The notes beneath the pieces were generated by a model. The model had not been told where the DNA came from. It saw only the letters and a list, made by a program, of their open reading frames with translations, and ran no database searches. This document shows, piece by piece, positions 8,801-15,278 of a stretch of DNA of 19,212 bases; positions within the stretch are counted from its first letter, which is position 1, and every line of letters starts with the position of its first letter. The DNA is taken from the NCBI RefSeq assembly GCF_900549175.1, contig NZ_URNN01000055.1, positions 1 to 19,212 on the forward strand, written 5' to 3'. Made by a program: the position numbers and the translations under genes. The stretch comes from an uncultured Prevotella sp. GTDB taxonomy: Bacteria; Bacteroidota; Bacteroidia; Bacteroidales; Bacteroidaceae.

Positions 8801-9173
8801 GGCGCAGTCCCATGCCGACAACCACGGTTCCCTCGAGCATGGTGGCCTCATCCTCCAAAGTAACGTTAAGAACATTTTTCTCTTTCGACAGGTTGTACTG
8901 CTTTGTCCTGTACCCCACAAAAGAGAATCTGAGCACTACAGAAGTCTCCGGAACGGAGATGGAATAGTTTCCGTCAAGATCGGTGATGGCTCCGGCCTTG
9001 TTTCCCATGACGGTAACGCTGGCTCCTATCACGGCCTCCCCGTTCTTGTCGGTGACCTTTCCCGTGACTGTCCGGTTCTGCGCATTGGCAGCCGATACAA
9101 AGAACATCATCAGAAACAGCAGCAAGGCGCTTCTTCCGAAATGTCTCATGTTAATAGATTCTGAATGTTTCAT
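5847..9173 (-). CDS. SusC/RagA TonB-linked outer-membrane transporter
   Basis: Imports oligosaccharides across the outer membrane using TonB energy, paired with the SusD lipoprotein downstream. Numbered from an upstream ATG at 9209, a signal peptide ends at AANA43/Q, a CarboxypepD_reg-like domain covers 47-120 (VTGKVTDKNGEAVIGASV, then AGAITDLDGNYSISVP), and the TonB plug follows with TVVVGMG near 128, LTGKVAGLSVIS near 166 and PLYVIDGVPIINN near 200. The remaining 800 or so residues are barrel, ending in F with the motif FDFKVTF. I chose the ATG at 9173 because it keeps the signal peptide and lies 90 bases past a promoter box; 9209 and 9149 are also possible. The full-length protein is about 1,108 residues, normal for the family. 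No frameshift is seen. Confidence 0.96.
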   Translation of the reverse strand: MKHSESINMRHFGRSALLLFLMMFFVSAANAQNRTVTGKVTDKNGEAVIGASVTVMGNKAGAITDLDGNYSISVPETSVVLRFSFVGYRTKQYNLSKEKNVLNVTLEDEATMLEGTVVVGMGLRRDEKSLSSAYQKVDTEGMTETRDANFLNMLTGKVAGLSVISNGPAGSASVVIRGMNSITGNNQPLYVIDGVPIINNVETGEMDLDYGNPAAGLNPDDIESMTVLKGANAAAIYGSDAANGVIVITTKKAGKKRGLGISYSTNLQFQTLLEYPEYQNAYGSGEGGWELKKEGFNFMSNNTIGYDPTKPYGIFMYGPTNQRSWGLPMTGFDVIGRTGLPKTYSRANALLDLYSTAHAWTNSVSVESSGETASVRLSYTNVNSDDVMLKQNEMNRNILNLRATLRPAKKLWFDVGVRYTNEKVENRNHRNASKQNPLYAAAWMPRDITWAELDPWKNPDGTLVAFPGGFVNPLWCLNEISNEDEKNWVLADVTLNYEIMKGLKLRLKAAIDYSQKNGYEFVNMYGGPEVEKNDGKYREFSENYKNMTYEALLSYDKRWKLFNLSASVGATAQDYTFKKINSQVDELLVPDMKSLANNAGIMKSWQDYNAKKKQAVFGTASLGYRDFAYIDFTGRNDWSSTLPANNRSYFYSSVGVSAIITEAVKSIPKSILSFAKVRANYAKVGNDTGFDQLIDGLTYQGLFKGDPYYASGNKKLNPSLKPESTESYEVGADLRFLNNRISLDLTYYTKTTSDQILNSQITNVSGYTEAVFNAGKVKNYGVEISLSAIPVKTKDFLWETTLNWAQNKNKVLDLANGQDRIKLASKEGVIDYYIEKGHPMGTIYAKMAKMDENGNILCAADGRPLFESDQFLCDVLPKWDGGWRNSFRYKNITASVLIDFRKGGKLWSATMHQGTRDGQTRQSLEGRDAELFSQLILGENDNERRGYLETKYTVNPNATQNQSATEGVFVPYGDTRPKGVAVPNGVYDESVGLRGGQTLASQNTWVKASNYWMSTDANARYYLYDTDFIKLREVSVGYEFPRSLLSKWGNVIQSMKISFVGRNLGYIHKNTPKGIDPEASSSLGVIRGIEQGFSFPTASYGFDFKVTF

Positions 9174-9269
9174 ATCATTTTTTTTGTTTTTTGATTTCAA
9201 GTTAGTCAAAACTCTTCAATCCGGTTTTTTTGTTATTGTTCACAGGCTTTCATACGATATTTTCGACTG

Positions 9270-9277
9270 CAAAATTA
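9270..9277 (-). promoter_or_regulatory. Promoter -7 box (TAATTTTG) for susC
   Basis: The minus strand reads TAATTTTG, an exact match to the Bacteroidota TAnnTTTG -7 element. A T-rich stretch (TTTTTTTAAC) lies 10-20 bases upstream, where the weak TTTG -33 element is expected. Transcription would begin near 9263, giving a leader of about 90 bases before the ATG at 9173. It gives the SusCD-lipoprotein genes their own start within the locus. Confidence 0.6.
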
Positions 9278-9352
9278 TCACATGCAAGTTAAAAAAATCC
9301 GTATTTCCACATTAATTACCGATAAAAAAACGATTAATAACGGTATTAAGCC

Positions 9353-10615
9353 CTATTTCTTATCCTTTTTCTGCAATATTTCAGCCTTCATACCCAACTG
9401 TTCGCGCAAAGCGGAGCCGGCACGGCCAACCATCTGCATGTAGTGTTCGGGCCTGACACCCTCCTCCAACGGCAGGAACGTGCTGCCGGGATAGGGCAGC
9501 GGAACACGTCTGGCACACTTGAAGATGGCCGTACCCTCGTCTATTTCGTCGAACATGGCCACATAAATCATCTCGGCTCCGGCCTCAAGCGCGTATGACA
9601 GCTGCTTCCAGAAGAAGCTGCCGCCGTTGCGCGGAATGAAGAGAGTGCCCTCCTGCGGATAGCTCAGGTTGCGCCACGAGAAGCCCGGATAGCACAACGG
9701 CGCATAGTCGACACCATTCTTGCGGCTCCACTCTATGTCCGCCCGTATCAGCGGCTTGTAGTTGTCGAACGTAGCTTCCGTATAGCGTCCCACAAACCAT
9801 GGCATCACTATGTCACACCGGCGGATGAGGTCGTGCAGCCGCAGGTCGGGATTGGTGTCCTCGCCGAGCAGGCGCCAATGGGTGGGCACGCCGAGCATCA
9901 CACTGAACCCCATATCCTTCAGGGCACCGACGATGCGCTGAGCCTCGGTCATGCCGTACTTGCGCGAGTCGAAGAAGCCCACTCCCCACACGGCCACCAG
10001 CGGCCGTCCGTTGTGATAGAGGTACGACGGGTTCTTCTCGTGCTCCATCAGCGAGTGCTCACGGGCCAGCTTGCGGATGTCGTTGATGACGACGCTGTCC
10101 TCGCCGGCGTTCATCCCGCTGAGGTCGTACATCACGCAGATGGCGCGCTCATACTTGTTTGCTGCCGTCATCGCGTTGCCCAACACCGTGTTGAAATGGT
10201 GCAGACCGCTCTCGCCGCGTATCTCCGACACAAACCTCTGCATGAACACTCCGTCGACGCCGTATTCCTTCATCCAGCGGAAATGCGTGTCGACCGTCGT
10301 GCTGTCGTATGATGACGGCAGATAGGCCGGGCTGCCGTCTTCATATACAAACGGCGACTTGTATGTATTCTCATATTCCGATACGTCCGGCCACATGTCA
10401 ACACTGGCCGAGCCGGGACGGAAGCCGTCCTTGCCCGTATAGTGATACCAACCGCGCCCGGCCTTGTCGCCGGGAGCGTTGAACCAGCCCTGATAGCCGG
10501 CCATTACGAGTCCCTTATATGACGTGTACATCCTGCCACCGTCATACGTACGTGCCTCTGTGCCGAGACCGGAGCACAAGAGAACGATAACCATTGCTAC
10601 TGACTTTATTCTCAT
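9353..10615 (-). CDS. Secreted glycoside hydrolase of the GH71/GH99-like group
   Basis: About 420 residues. The start at 10615 gives a clean type I signal peptide (MRIKSVAMVIVLLCSG...TEA). An upstream in-frame ATG at 10639 would overlap the preceding GH43 stop by 11 bases and add eight residues. Numbered from 10639, the conserved opening is KGLVMAGYQGWFNAPGD near 42-58, then DMWPDVSEYE near 81-90, a barrel strand THFRWMKEYGVDGVFMQRF near 118-136, and near the end MFDEIDEGTAIFK (362-374). The last motif keeps both acids, Glu365 and Glu368, at the positions of the paired catalytic Glu of GH99-type enzymes, unlike the lipoprotein at 2383-3723. It acts in the periplasm or outside the cell. Family members are often labelled xylosidase/arabinosidase, which the sequence does not support. 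The linkage cut is unknown. Confidence 0.8.
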   Translation of the reverse strand: MRIKSVAMVIVLLCSGLGTEARTYDGGRMYTSYKGLVMAGYQGWFNAPGDKAGRGWYHYTGKDGFRPGSASVDMWPDVSEYENTYKSPFVYEDGSPAYLPSSYDSTTVDTHFRWMKEYGVDGVFMQRFVSEIRGESGLHHFNTVLGNAMTAANKYERAICVMYDLSGMNAGEDSVVINDIRKLAREHSLMEHEKNPSYLYHNGRPLVAVWGVGFFDSRKYGMTEAQRIVGALKDMGFSVMLGVPTHWRLLGEDTNPDLRLHDLIRRCDIVMPWFVGRYTEATFDNYKPLIRADIEWSRKNGVDYAPLCYPGFSWRNLSYPQEGTLFIPRNGGSFFWKQLSYALEAGAEMIYVAMFDEIDEGTAIFKCARRVPLPYPGSTFLPLEEGVRPEHYMQMVGRAGSALREQLGMKAEILQKKDKK

Positions 10616-10628
10616 ACACTTTACTTTT

Positions 10629-11594
10629 CTATTTTCCATTTCTCTGCTTTACCACCTGTATCGTTCCGTCATCGTTGTAGAACAGCTTGTCCACACAGAT
10701 GGAGCGCAGGTTGCCGCGGCCGCTGAGCGCCTGATTGTGATAGAAGGCATACCACTGACCCTTATACTCGACTATGCTTCCGTGGCTCGTGTCACATCCC
10801 GTCGGTTCGAGATAGATTCCGCGGTATGTCCACGGGCCGAGCGGCGACGTGCTTGTGGCGTAGCAGAGGCGGTTGGCCCCGCGGCCGTTCTCCACGTGGT
10901 TGTCGGAATAAGACAGATAGTAGATGCCGTTGCGCTTGTGCACCCATGTCGCCTCGTGGAAGTCCTTCAGTCCCTCCATCTCACGCAGCGGTTCGGCTAT
11001 CTCCATCATGTTTTTCTTCAGTCTGGCACCGACGCAGCGTCCGCCGCCACCATAATAGAAATATGCCGTGCCGTCGTCATCGACAAAGACGCAGGGGTCT
11101 ATCATGGCGTGGGCATCGCCGAGGTCGGGGATATAGCCCATCACCTTGAAATCGCGGTCGGGATATTTGCTCACGGCCACGCCCACCTTCCACGTCTTGT
11201 TCCAGTCGCTGCCGCTCGGATGGGGGAAGTAGAAATAATACTTGCCCTTGCGGTAGGCGCAGTCGGGCGCCCACATGAAGCCTCCCTCGGGACGCCCCCA
11301 CTCCACCTGCGACGAATTGAGAATCTCGCCGTGGTCCGTCCAGCTGACCATGTCCTCGGTCGAGAACACGTGGTACCGGTCCATCAGGTCGCATCCGCGC
11401 GGCGGGTCGACGTCGTGAGACGGATAGACATAAAGCACTTCCCTGCCGTTGATTTTCCACACATGGGCCGACGGATCGGCCGTATAGATATGGGTGACAA
11501 AGGGATTGGGCGCCAGTTCCGCGCCGCTGTCCTGAGCCATTGCGCCCATAAGGACGAATACGGCCATCGCTGTTGTTATAATTCCTTGTTTCAT
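10629..11594 (-). CDS. GH43-family glycosidase
   Basis: A 321-residue five-bladed beta-propeller with a signal peptide (residues 1-20, cleaved near GAMA/Q). The catalytic triad of the family is in place: the general base Asp40 in ADPSAH, the pKa-tuning Asp166 in MIDPCVF, and the general acid Glu214 in FHEATWV. Supporting motifs are YPSHD near 57-61, FMWAPDC near 106-112 and DTSHGSIVEYKGQWY near the C-terminus. The family contains alpha-L-arabinofuranosidases, beta-xylosidases and galactan-active enzymes, and I cannot choose among them. The length is that of a single catalytic domain with no extra module. It starts 40 bp after the beta-helix enzyme stops and runs almost directly into the GH71/99-like gene, so the three form one transcription unit. 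Confidence 0.9.
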   Translation of the reverse strand: MKQGIITTAMAVFVLMGAMAQDSGAELAPNPFVTHIYTADPSAHVWKINGREVLYVYPSHDVDPPRGCDLMDRYHVFSTEDMVSWTDHGEILNSSQVEWGRPEGGFMWAPDCAYRKGKYYFYFPHPSGSDWNKTWKVGVAVSKYPDRDFKVMGYIPDLGDAHAMIDPCVFVDDDGTAYFYYGGGGRCVGARLKKNMMEIAEPLREMEGLKDFHEATWVHKRNGIYYLSYSDNHVENGRGANRLCYATSTSPLGPWTYRGIYLEPTGCDTSHGSIVEYKGQWYAFYHNQALSGRGNLRSICVDKLFYNDDGTIQVVKQRNGK

Positions 11595-11634
11595 ATATTT
11601 GTGTTTTATGTTCCGGAGTCCCGTACCGGGAACC

Positions 11635-14600
11635 TTATTTCACCGTTATCTTCTTCGCCGCTACGGTCTTTCCGCCGGCCATATACCTTATTACATATAT
11701 GCCTCGGGCGAGCGGTGCAGCAGCGTCCATCTTCATTCCGTTGAGGTCATATATCCCGGCCACTGTTCCGGCTGCCGGTACGCCGTCACCTACGGTCACG
11801 TCGCTGATACCGGTGGCGAGGTCGAGATTGGCCAGATAGAGCTCGTGAACCGACCAGTAGTTACCCTTGGTGTTGTCGAGAAGGGTGATGCGCACCTGCG
11901 ACGCGGTCACGGCTTCGTCGAAAGCAATAACGGTCATCGCACCGCCGCCCGTACCCGTGGTCATCTCGCGCCATGCGCCGTTCTCGAACACCTCAACCTT
12001 ATATGCCTCGGGGCCGTCGTTCGGGCTGGCGGCCGAATTGAGGATTACGCAGTTGAACGTGCAGTCACGGTTCATGTTAATGTTCAGCCACGTTCCCACG
12101 TTGTCCTTCTGTGCCCCGCTGTCCCAGCGCGTAGAGGCATTGTTGTCGATGGCATTGCGGGCGTTGCCGTTGTTCTTGTTCGACGTTGCCGTCCATCCCG
12201 TGCGCGGAAGCATGCCGGACATGTCCTCCATAGTCCACGACATGGGCAGGTTGTTCTCGTCGGCCGCCCACGTTCCGAACTTTCCGGTCTGGTCGAAAAC
12301 GGTGGAGCGGACGGTGGTGTGCGAAGCCGTGACAGAGTTGTTGGTGATTTTGTTCACCTTCTGTATGTAGCCGCCCACGACATTCATCTGCGCCTTGTCG
12401 GCCACGTTGAACGTGTATTTCGCGCCGGACGCGGCCATATTCGTGAGATAGATGTTCACCGTGCCGCCCTGAACGTTGCACATATAGTTGCCGCCACCCC
12501 AGAGATTGCTGGAGAAGAGGTTGACGGTCTTGTCGAGCTCGGCCGAGGTCGTGAAGAAATAGGCTTCGAGCGGAAAGTCGAGAATGTCGGCCTCCTTGTC
12601 GTGGTTGAGCGCGACAATCTGGCTGTTGATGAGGTCGAGGTCGGAGCCGAGGCCGTTGACCACCACCGTGTTGACGGCACCGTCGACGGCGTTGCCGAGC
12701 GAATGGCAGTTGACGGCGCCGCGGCCGTTGTCCTTCTGGAAGCGCATGCCGTCGTGGCAGCCGAAGAGGAAGTTGTTGTAGAGCACCTGCTCGCGGCAGT
12801 CGCCGATGATGAAGAAGTCGAGATACTCATAGTTCTGTCCGTAGACCTTTGCGCTGACTGCGTTGTCCTTGCACGACTCGCTGTTGGGCCAGCAGCCGAA
12901 CTTCGATTCGTCGCCGCAGGCATAGGCTATCGTGTTGCACTGTATGTTCGAGATGATACCGTTCTCCGAGCCTCCGCCCACGCGGATTACGTTCATGTAG
13001 GCATGGCCGGCGAGATAGTCGACATAGTGGTTGTCACACTTGTTGGTGAAGAGGTCGAGCAGGCGGTAGGCCGTGCGCGCGGCCACGTTGACGATGTAGC
13101 AGTCCTTGTTTCCGCGGATGGTATAGGGATATTTCTTTATGTCGGTAATATGCTTCTGATTGGGATAGTTGAAGTGGACGCCGCGCATACCGCTGCCCTC
13201 CTCCATCATGACGAAGGCGTCGGCATTCTCGTTACCTTCGTTGACACCCCACACTTCGAGTATGGCGCCGTTGCCCTTGGGCACGGAGGCTATGTCGCCG
13301 GCTCCCTTCAGCTCCACGCCGCGCGGTATGCGCAGTCCGTGGTCCATGCGGTAGTGTCCGGCGGGAATATAGACTATTCCGCCTCCCTCGCGTCCGGCCT
13401 TGTCGAGAGCCGCCTGAATGGCCGTGGAGTTGTCCTGCTGCGAGGCGAGGTCGGTCTCGATGTTCACCGGAACGGCGCCGAACTCAGCGTCGGTCACCAC
13501 GTAGAGGGCCGCGCGCGCCGGACGCGTCTGCTTTATCTCCATCCACTCCGCCTTGTACTCCGGCAGGGCTTTCGTTGGCACACGCGCCTCGCTGTACTGA
13601 CATTTATATATAGACTTGTTGGTCAGCCGTCCGCCTCCCGTAAAGGTGTTGCCGGTGAAGATGCTGCGGGCCATGGGGCCGACGGTGACCTCGCTGTCGT
13701 AGGTGCTGTTCACCGACGTGAACTGTGCGCCCTGTATCTCGGCCGGGCCGCTGACGTTGCAGTCCTGCATGAGCACGCCCACGCCCGCCGACATGTCCGT
13801 AACAACCGAGTAGTCGCCCTGAATACGGCAGTCGAGAAACTGCACGGGACCCACTCCGCCCTTTGAATGTACACCGATGCCGCAGTTTGTGGTGTTAACC
13901 CTCGTGAACATGATACCCGAACCGCTCGACTCGCTTACGAGCACGCCGGTCTCGCAGTCGTTCAGGTTGAAACCGTAGTTATGGCCGTTGGGACGGCTTC
14001 CCAATGAAGCCGTGGAGGCGTCGGCATGGAAACCGACGTTATAGCCGTCAACATCGAAATTGCAGGTGTACGACCAGTCGTTGCGCCTCATCACGAAGCC
14101 CGTGGCGTGGCCCTTTGTCCACGCGCGCACGGTGCTCTCCGACGGTGCACCGTCAAGTCCTGAGTTGGCCCAATATTTCGGACTGAACGACAGCCAGTCG
14201 AAACGGCCCACGTCGGCGATGTTGTCCATCACGACACCCTGGTAGAGCGGTGTGCCACAGACATCGAAGATGTTGGGACATCCGCCGCCGGTGTTCTCGC
14301 TGAACTTGATTCCGATATATGAGTTGACGAACGTCACGTGGCGCACGTTGCAGTAGTCGTTGCCCCAATATCCGGGATAGCCATATAATATGGTGGGAGG
14401 ATAGGCCGTCACGTTGTCCGCCGTCTGGTCAGGATACCAGAACGTCAGGTTGCTCACTTCGCTGGTGGGCTGCATGACCACGGCCGAGTTTGATTCGTTC
14501 GTCGTTCCGGCAATGCTGGCCTTGGGCTTGATGACGAGCACGGTTCCGCTGACGCCGCTCTTGCCGTCGGGCTTCTTCCAGTCGCCGCGTATGGTCACGC

Positions 14601-14928
14601 CGCGCGGCACCTCTATCTTTCCTGTGATGAGATAGCGGCCGGCGGGTATGTAGAGCACACCGCCGGTGATATACCTGTAGCTTCCTATGCTTCCGAGACC
14701 AGTCACACCGTTGAGCTTCTTGAGCAGCGTGTTGATTGTCGACGTACAGTCCTTTCCGCCGGTGTTGTCCACGCCGTAGTCCATCAGATTGTATGTGGCC
14801 ACGGCAAGGTCGTTGGTCGGATAGTCCGGATTGTTGATGAGCTGATACTTCGGCGTATAGTCTGTCGCCGCATGCACGGGCCAGGCCGCCGCGAGCAACA
14901 ACGCCAAAGAGATGACTTTCTTTATCAT
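11635..14928 (-). CDS. Tandem pectate-lyase-3 beta-helix enzyme with F5/8C domain and sorting tail
   Basis: 1,097 residues. Signal peptide 1-20 (WPVHA/A). Two Pectate_lyase_3/GH28-related beta-helix domains each open alike: the first with DYGVDNTGG near 50-58 and GGVLYIPAGRYLITGKIEVPRGVTI near 89-113, the second with EFGAVPVN near 482, NSTAIQAALDKA near 500 and GGGIVYIPAGHY near 515-526. Two such domains in one chain is the GH55 plan (beta-1,3-glucanase), but the sequence is too remote to commit. A discoidin-like F5/8C carbohydrate-binding domain covers about 907-1036 (NAIDNNASTRWDSG, WLNINM). The end, I1059-YDLNGMKM...ITVK, is a Por-type secretion tail, so export by a type IX system is likely. 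It is first of three genes (beta-helix, GH43, GH71/99) read from the promoter near 15024. Probable role: cleaving polymer outside the cell. Confidence 0.8.
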   Translation of the reverse strand: MIKKVISLALLLAAAWPVHAATDYTPKYQLINNPDYPTNDLAVATYNLMDYGVDNTGGKDCTSTINTLLKKLNGVTGLGSIGSYRYITGGVLYIPAGRYLITGKIEVPRGVTIRGDWKKPDGKSGVSGTVLVIKPKASIAGTTNESNSAVVMQPTSEVSNLTFWYPDQTADNVTAYPPTILYGYPGYWGNDYCNVRHVTFVNSYIGIKFSENTGGGCPNIFDVCGTPLYQGVVMDNIADVGRFDWLSFSPKYWANSGLDGAPSESTVRAWTKGHATGFVMRRNDWSYTCNFDVDGYNVGFHADASTASLGSRPNGHNYGFNLNDCETGVLVSESSGSGIMFTRVNTTNCGIGVHSKGGVGPVQFLDCRIQGDYSVVTDMSAGVGVLMQDCNVSGPAEIQGAQFTSVNSTYDSEVTVGPMARSIFTGNTFTGGGRLTNKSIYKCQYSEARVPTKALPEYKAEWMEIKQTRPARAALYVVTDAEFGAVPVNIETDLASQQDNSTAIQAALDKAGREGGGIVYIPAGHYRMDHGLRIPRGVELKGAGDIASVPKGNGAILEVWGVNEGNENADAFVMMEEGSGMRGVHFNYPNQKHITDIKKYPYTIRGNKDCYIVNVAARTAYRLLDLFTNKCDNHYVDYLAGHAYMNVIRVGGGSENGIISNIQCNTIAYACGDESKFGCWPNSESCKDNAVSAKVYGQNYEYLDFFIIGDCREQVLYNNFLFGCHDGMRFQKDNGRGAVNCHSLGNAVDGAVNTVVVNGLGSDLDLINSQIVALNHDKEADILDFPLEAYFFTTSAELDKTVNLFSSNLWGGGNYMCNVQGGTVNIYLTNMAASGAKYTFNVADKAQMNVVGGYIQKVNKITNNSVTASHTTVRSTVFDQTGKFGTWAADENNLPMSWTMEDMSGMLPRTGWTATSNKNNGNARNAIDNNASTRWDSGAQKDNVGTWLNINMNRDCTFNCVILNSAASPNDGPEAYKVEVFENGAWREMTTGTGGGAMTVIAFDEAVTASQVRITLLDNTKGNYWSVHELYLANLDLATGISDVTVGDGVPAAGTVAGIYDLNGMKMDAAAPLARGIYVIRYMAGGKTVAAKKITVK

Positions 14929-15023
14929 ACGGGTTAGTTTTGATATTTAAATTTATAGTTCACCTGTTATTGCCTTGTAGAATGGTTTTGCCATTCACGC
15001 CGCAAAATTTATTTGTTATGCTG

Positions 15024-15031
15024 CAAAATTA
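15024..15031 (-). promoter_or_regulatory. Promoter -7 box (TAATTTTG) for the beta-helix/GH43/GH71-99 genes
   Basis: The minus strand reads TAATTTTGCAG, the same octamer and flank as the susC promoter. It lies 95 bases before the ATG at 14928, a leader length close to that of susC. I see no good TTTG -33 element. An AACCGGA core at 15067-15073 lies about 36 bases upstream and resembles the repeated motif before the GH2 gene, in the opposite direction. Confidence 0.55.
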
Positions 15032-15158
15032 CATTCCTGCATATAACTTTCCATAAAAATGCGCTTAACCGGAGGATTAAAATCAGATTAATTAATGCCG
15101 CCGCGATATTCCATACTTTTTTTTCCGACAAGCAGGGCAACAATCAGCCTATACTCTA

Positions 15159-15218
15159 AACACGGAGACACAGAGACACAGAGTTATATTGCCCTCTGTA
15201 TCCCTGTGTCTCCGTGTT
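15159..15218 (-). repeat. Long hairpin (25-bp arms) after the GH2 gene
   Basis: Arms at 15159-15183 and 15194-15218 are inverted over 25 bases with two mismatches, around a 10-base spacer. In plus-strand RNA both mismatches are A/C. In minus-strand RNA both become G-U wobbles, so the stem is continuous in transcripts of the GH2 gene, whose stop is 60 bases upstream at 15279. A run of nine T precedes the stem and only TTTAGAG follows, so it is not a classic intrinsic terminator. The arm contains the ACACGGAGACACAGAG unit that I recall from intergenic repeats in several phyla. It may mark the 3' end of the GH2 mRNA. The rest of the gap 14929-15278 shows only the promoter box. Confidence 0.8.
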
Positions 15219-15278
15219 CAAAAAAAAACTTATTATAACTTACCTATAACATTTATCGGCGTCTCCTCCGGACGGATG

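Noticed and set aside
11600..11634. Palindromic GTTCCGGAG...CCGGGAAC in the 40-bp gap between the beta-helix and GH43 genes
   Set aside because: The arms are short and offset by one base. They could be a minor hairpin, but there is not enough to call a terminator inside what looks like an operon.
11599..13866. 755-codon open frame on the plus strand opposite the beta-helix enzyme
   Set aside because: The minus-strand frame has a signal peptide, two recognisable domains, an F5/8C domain and a sorting tail. The plus frame is a Val/His/Arg-rich low-complexity translation of its complement with no motif, as expected in high-GC third-position coding DNA.
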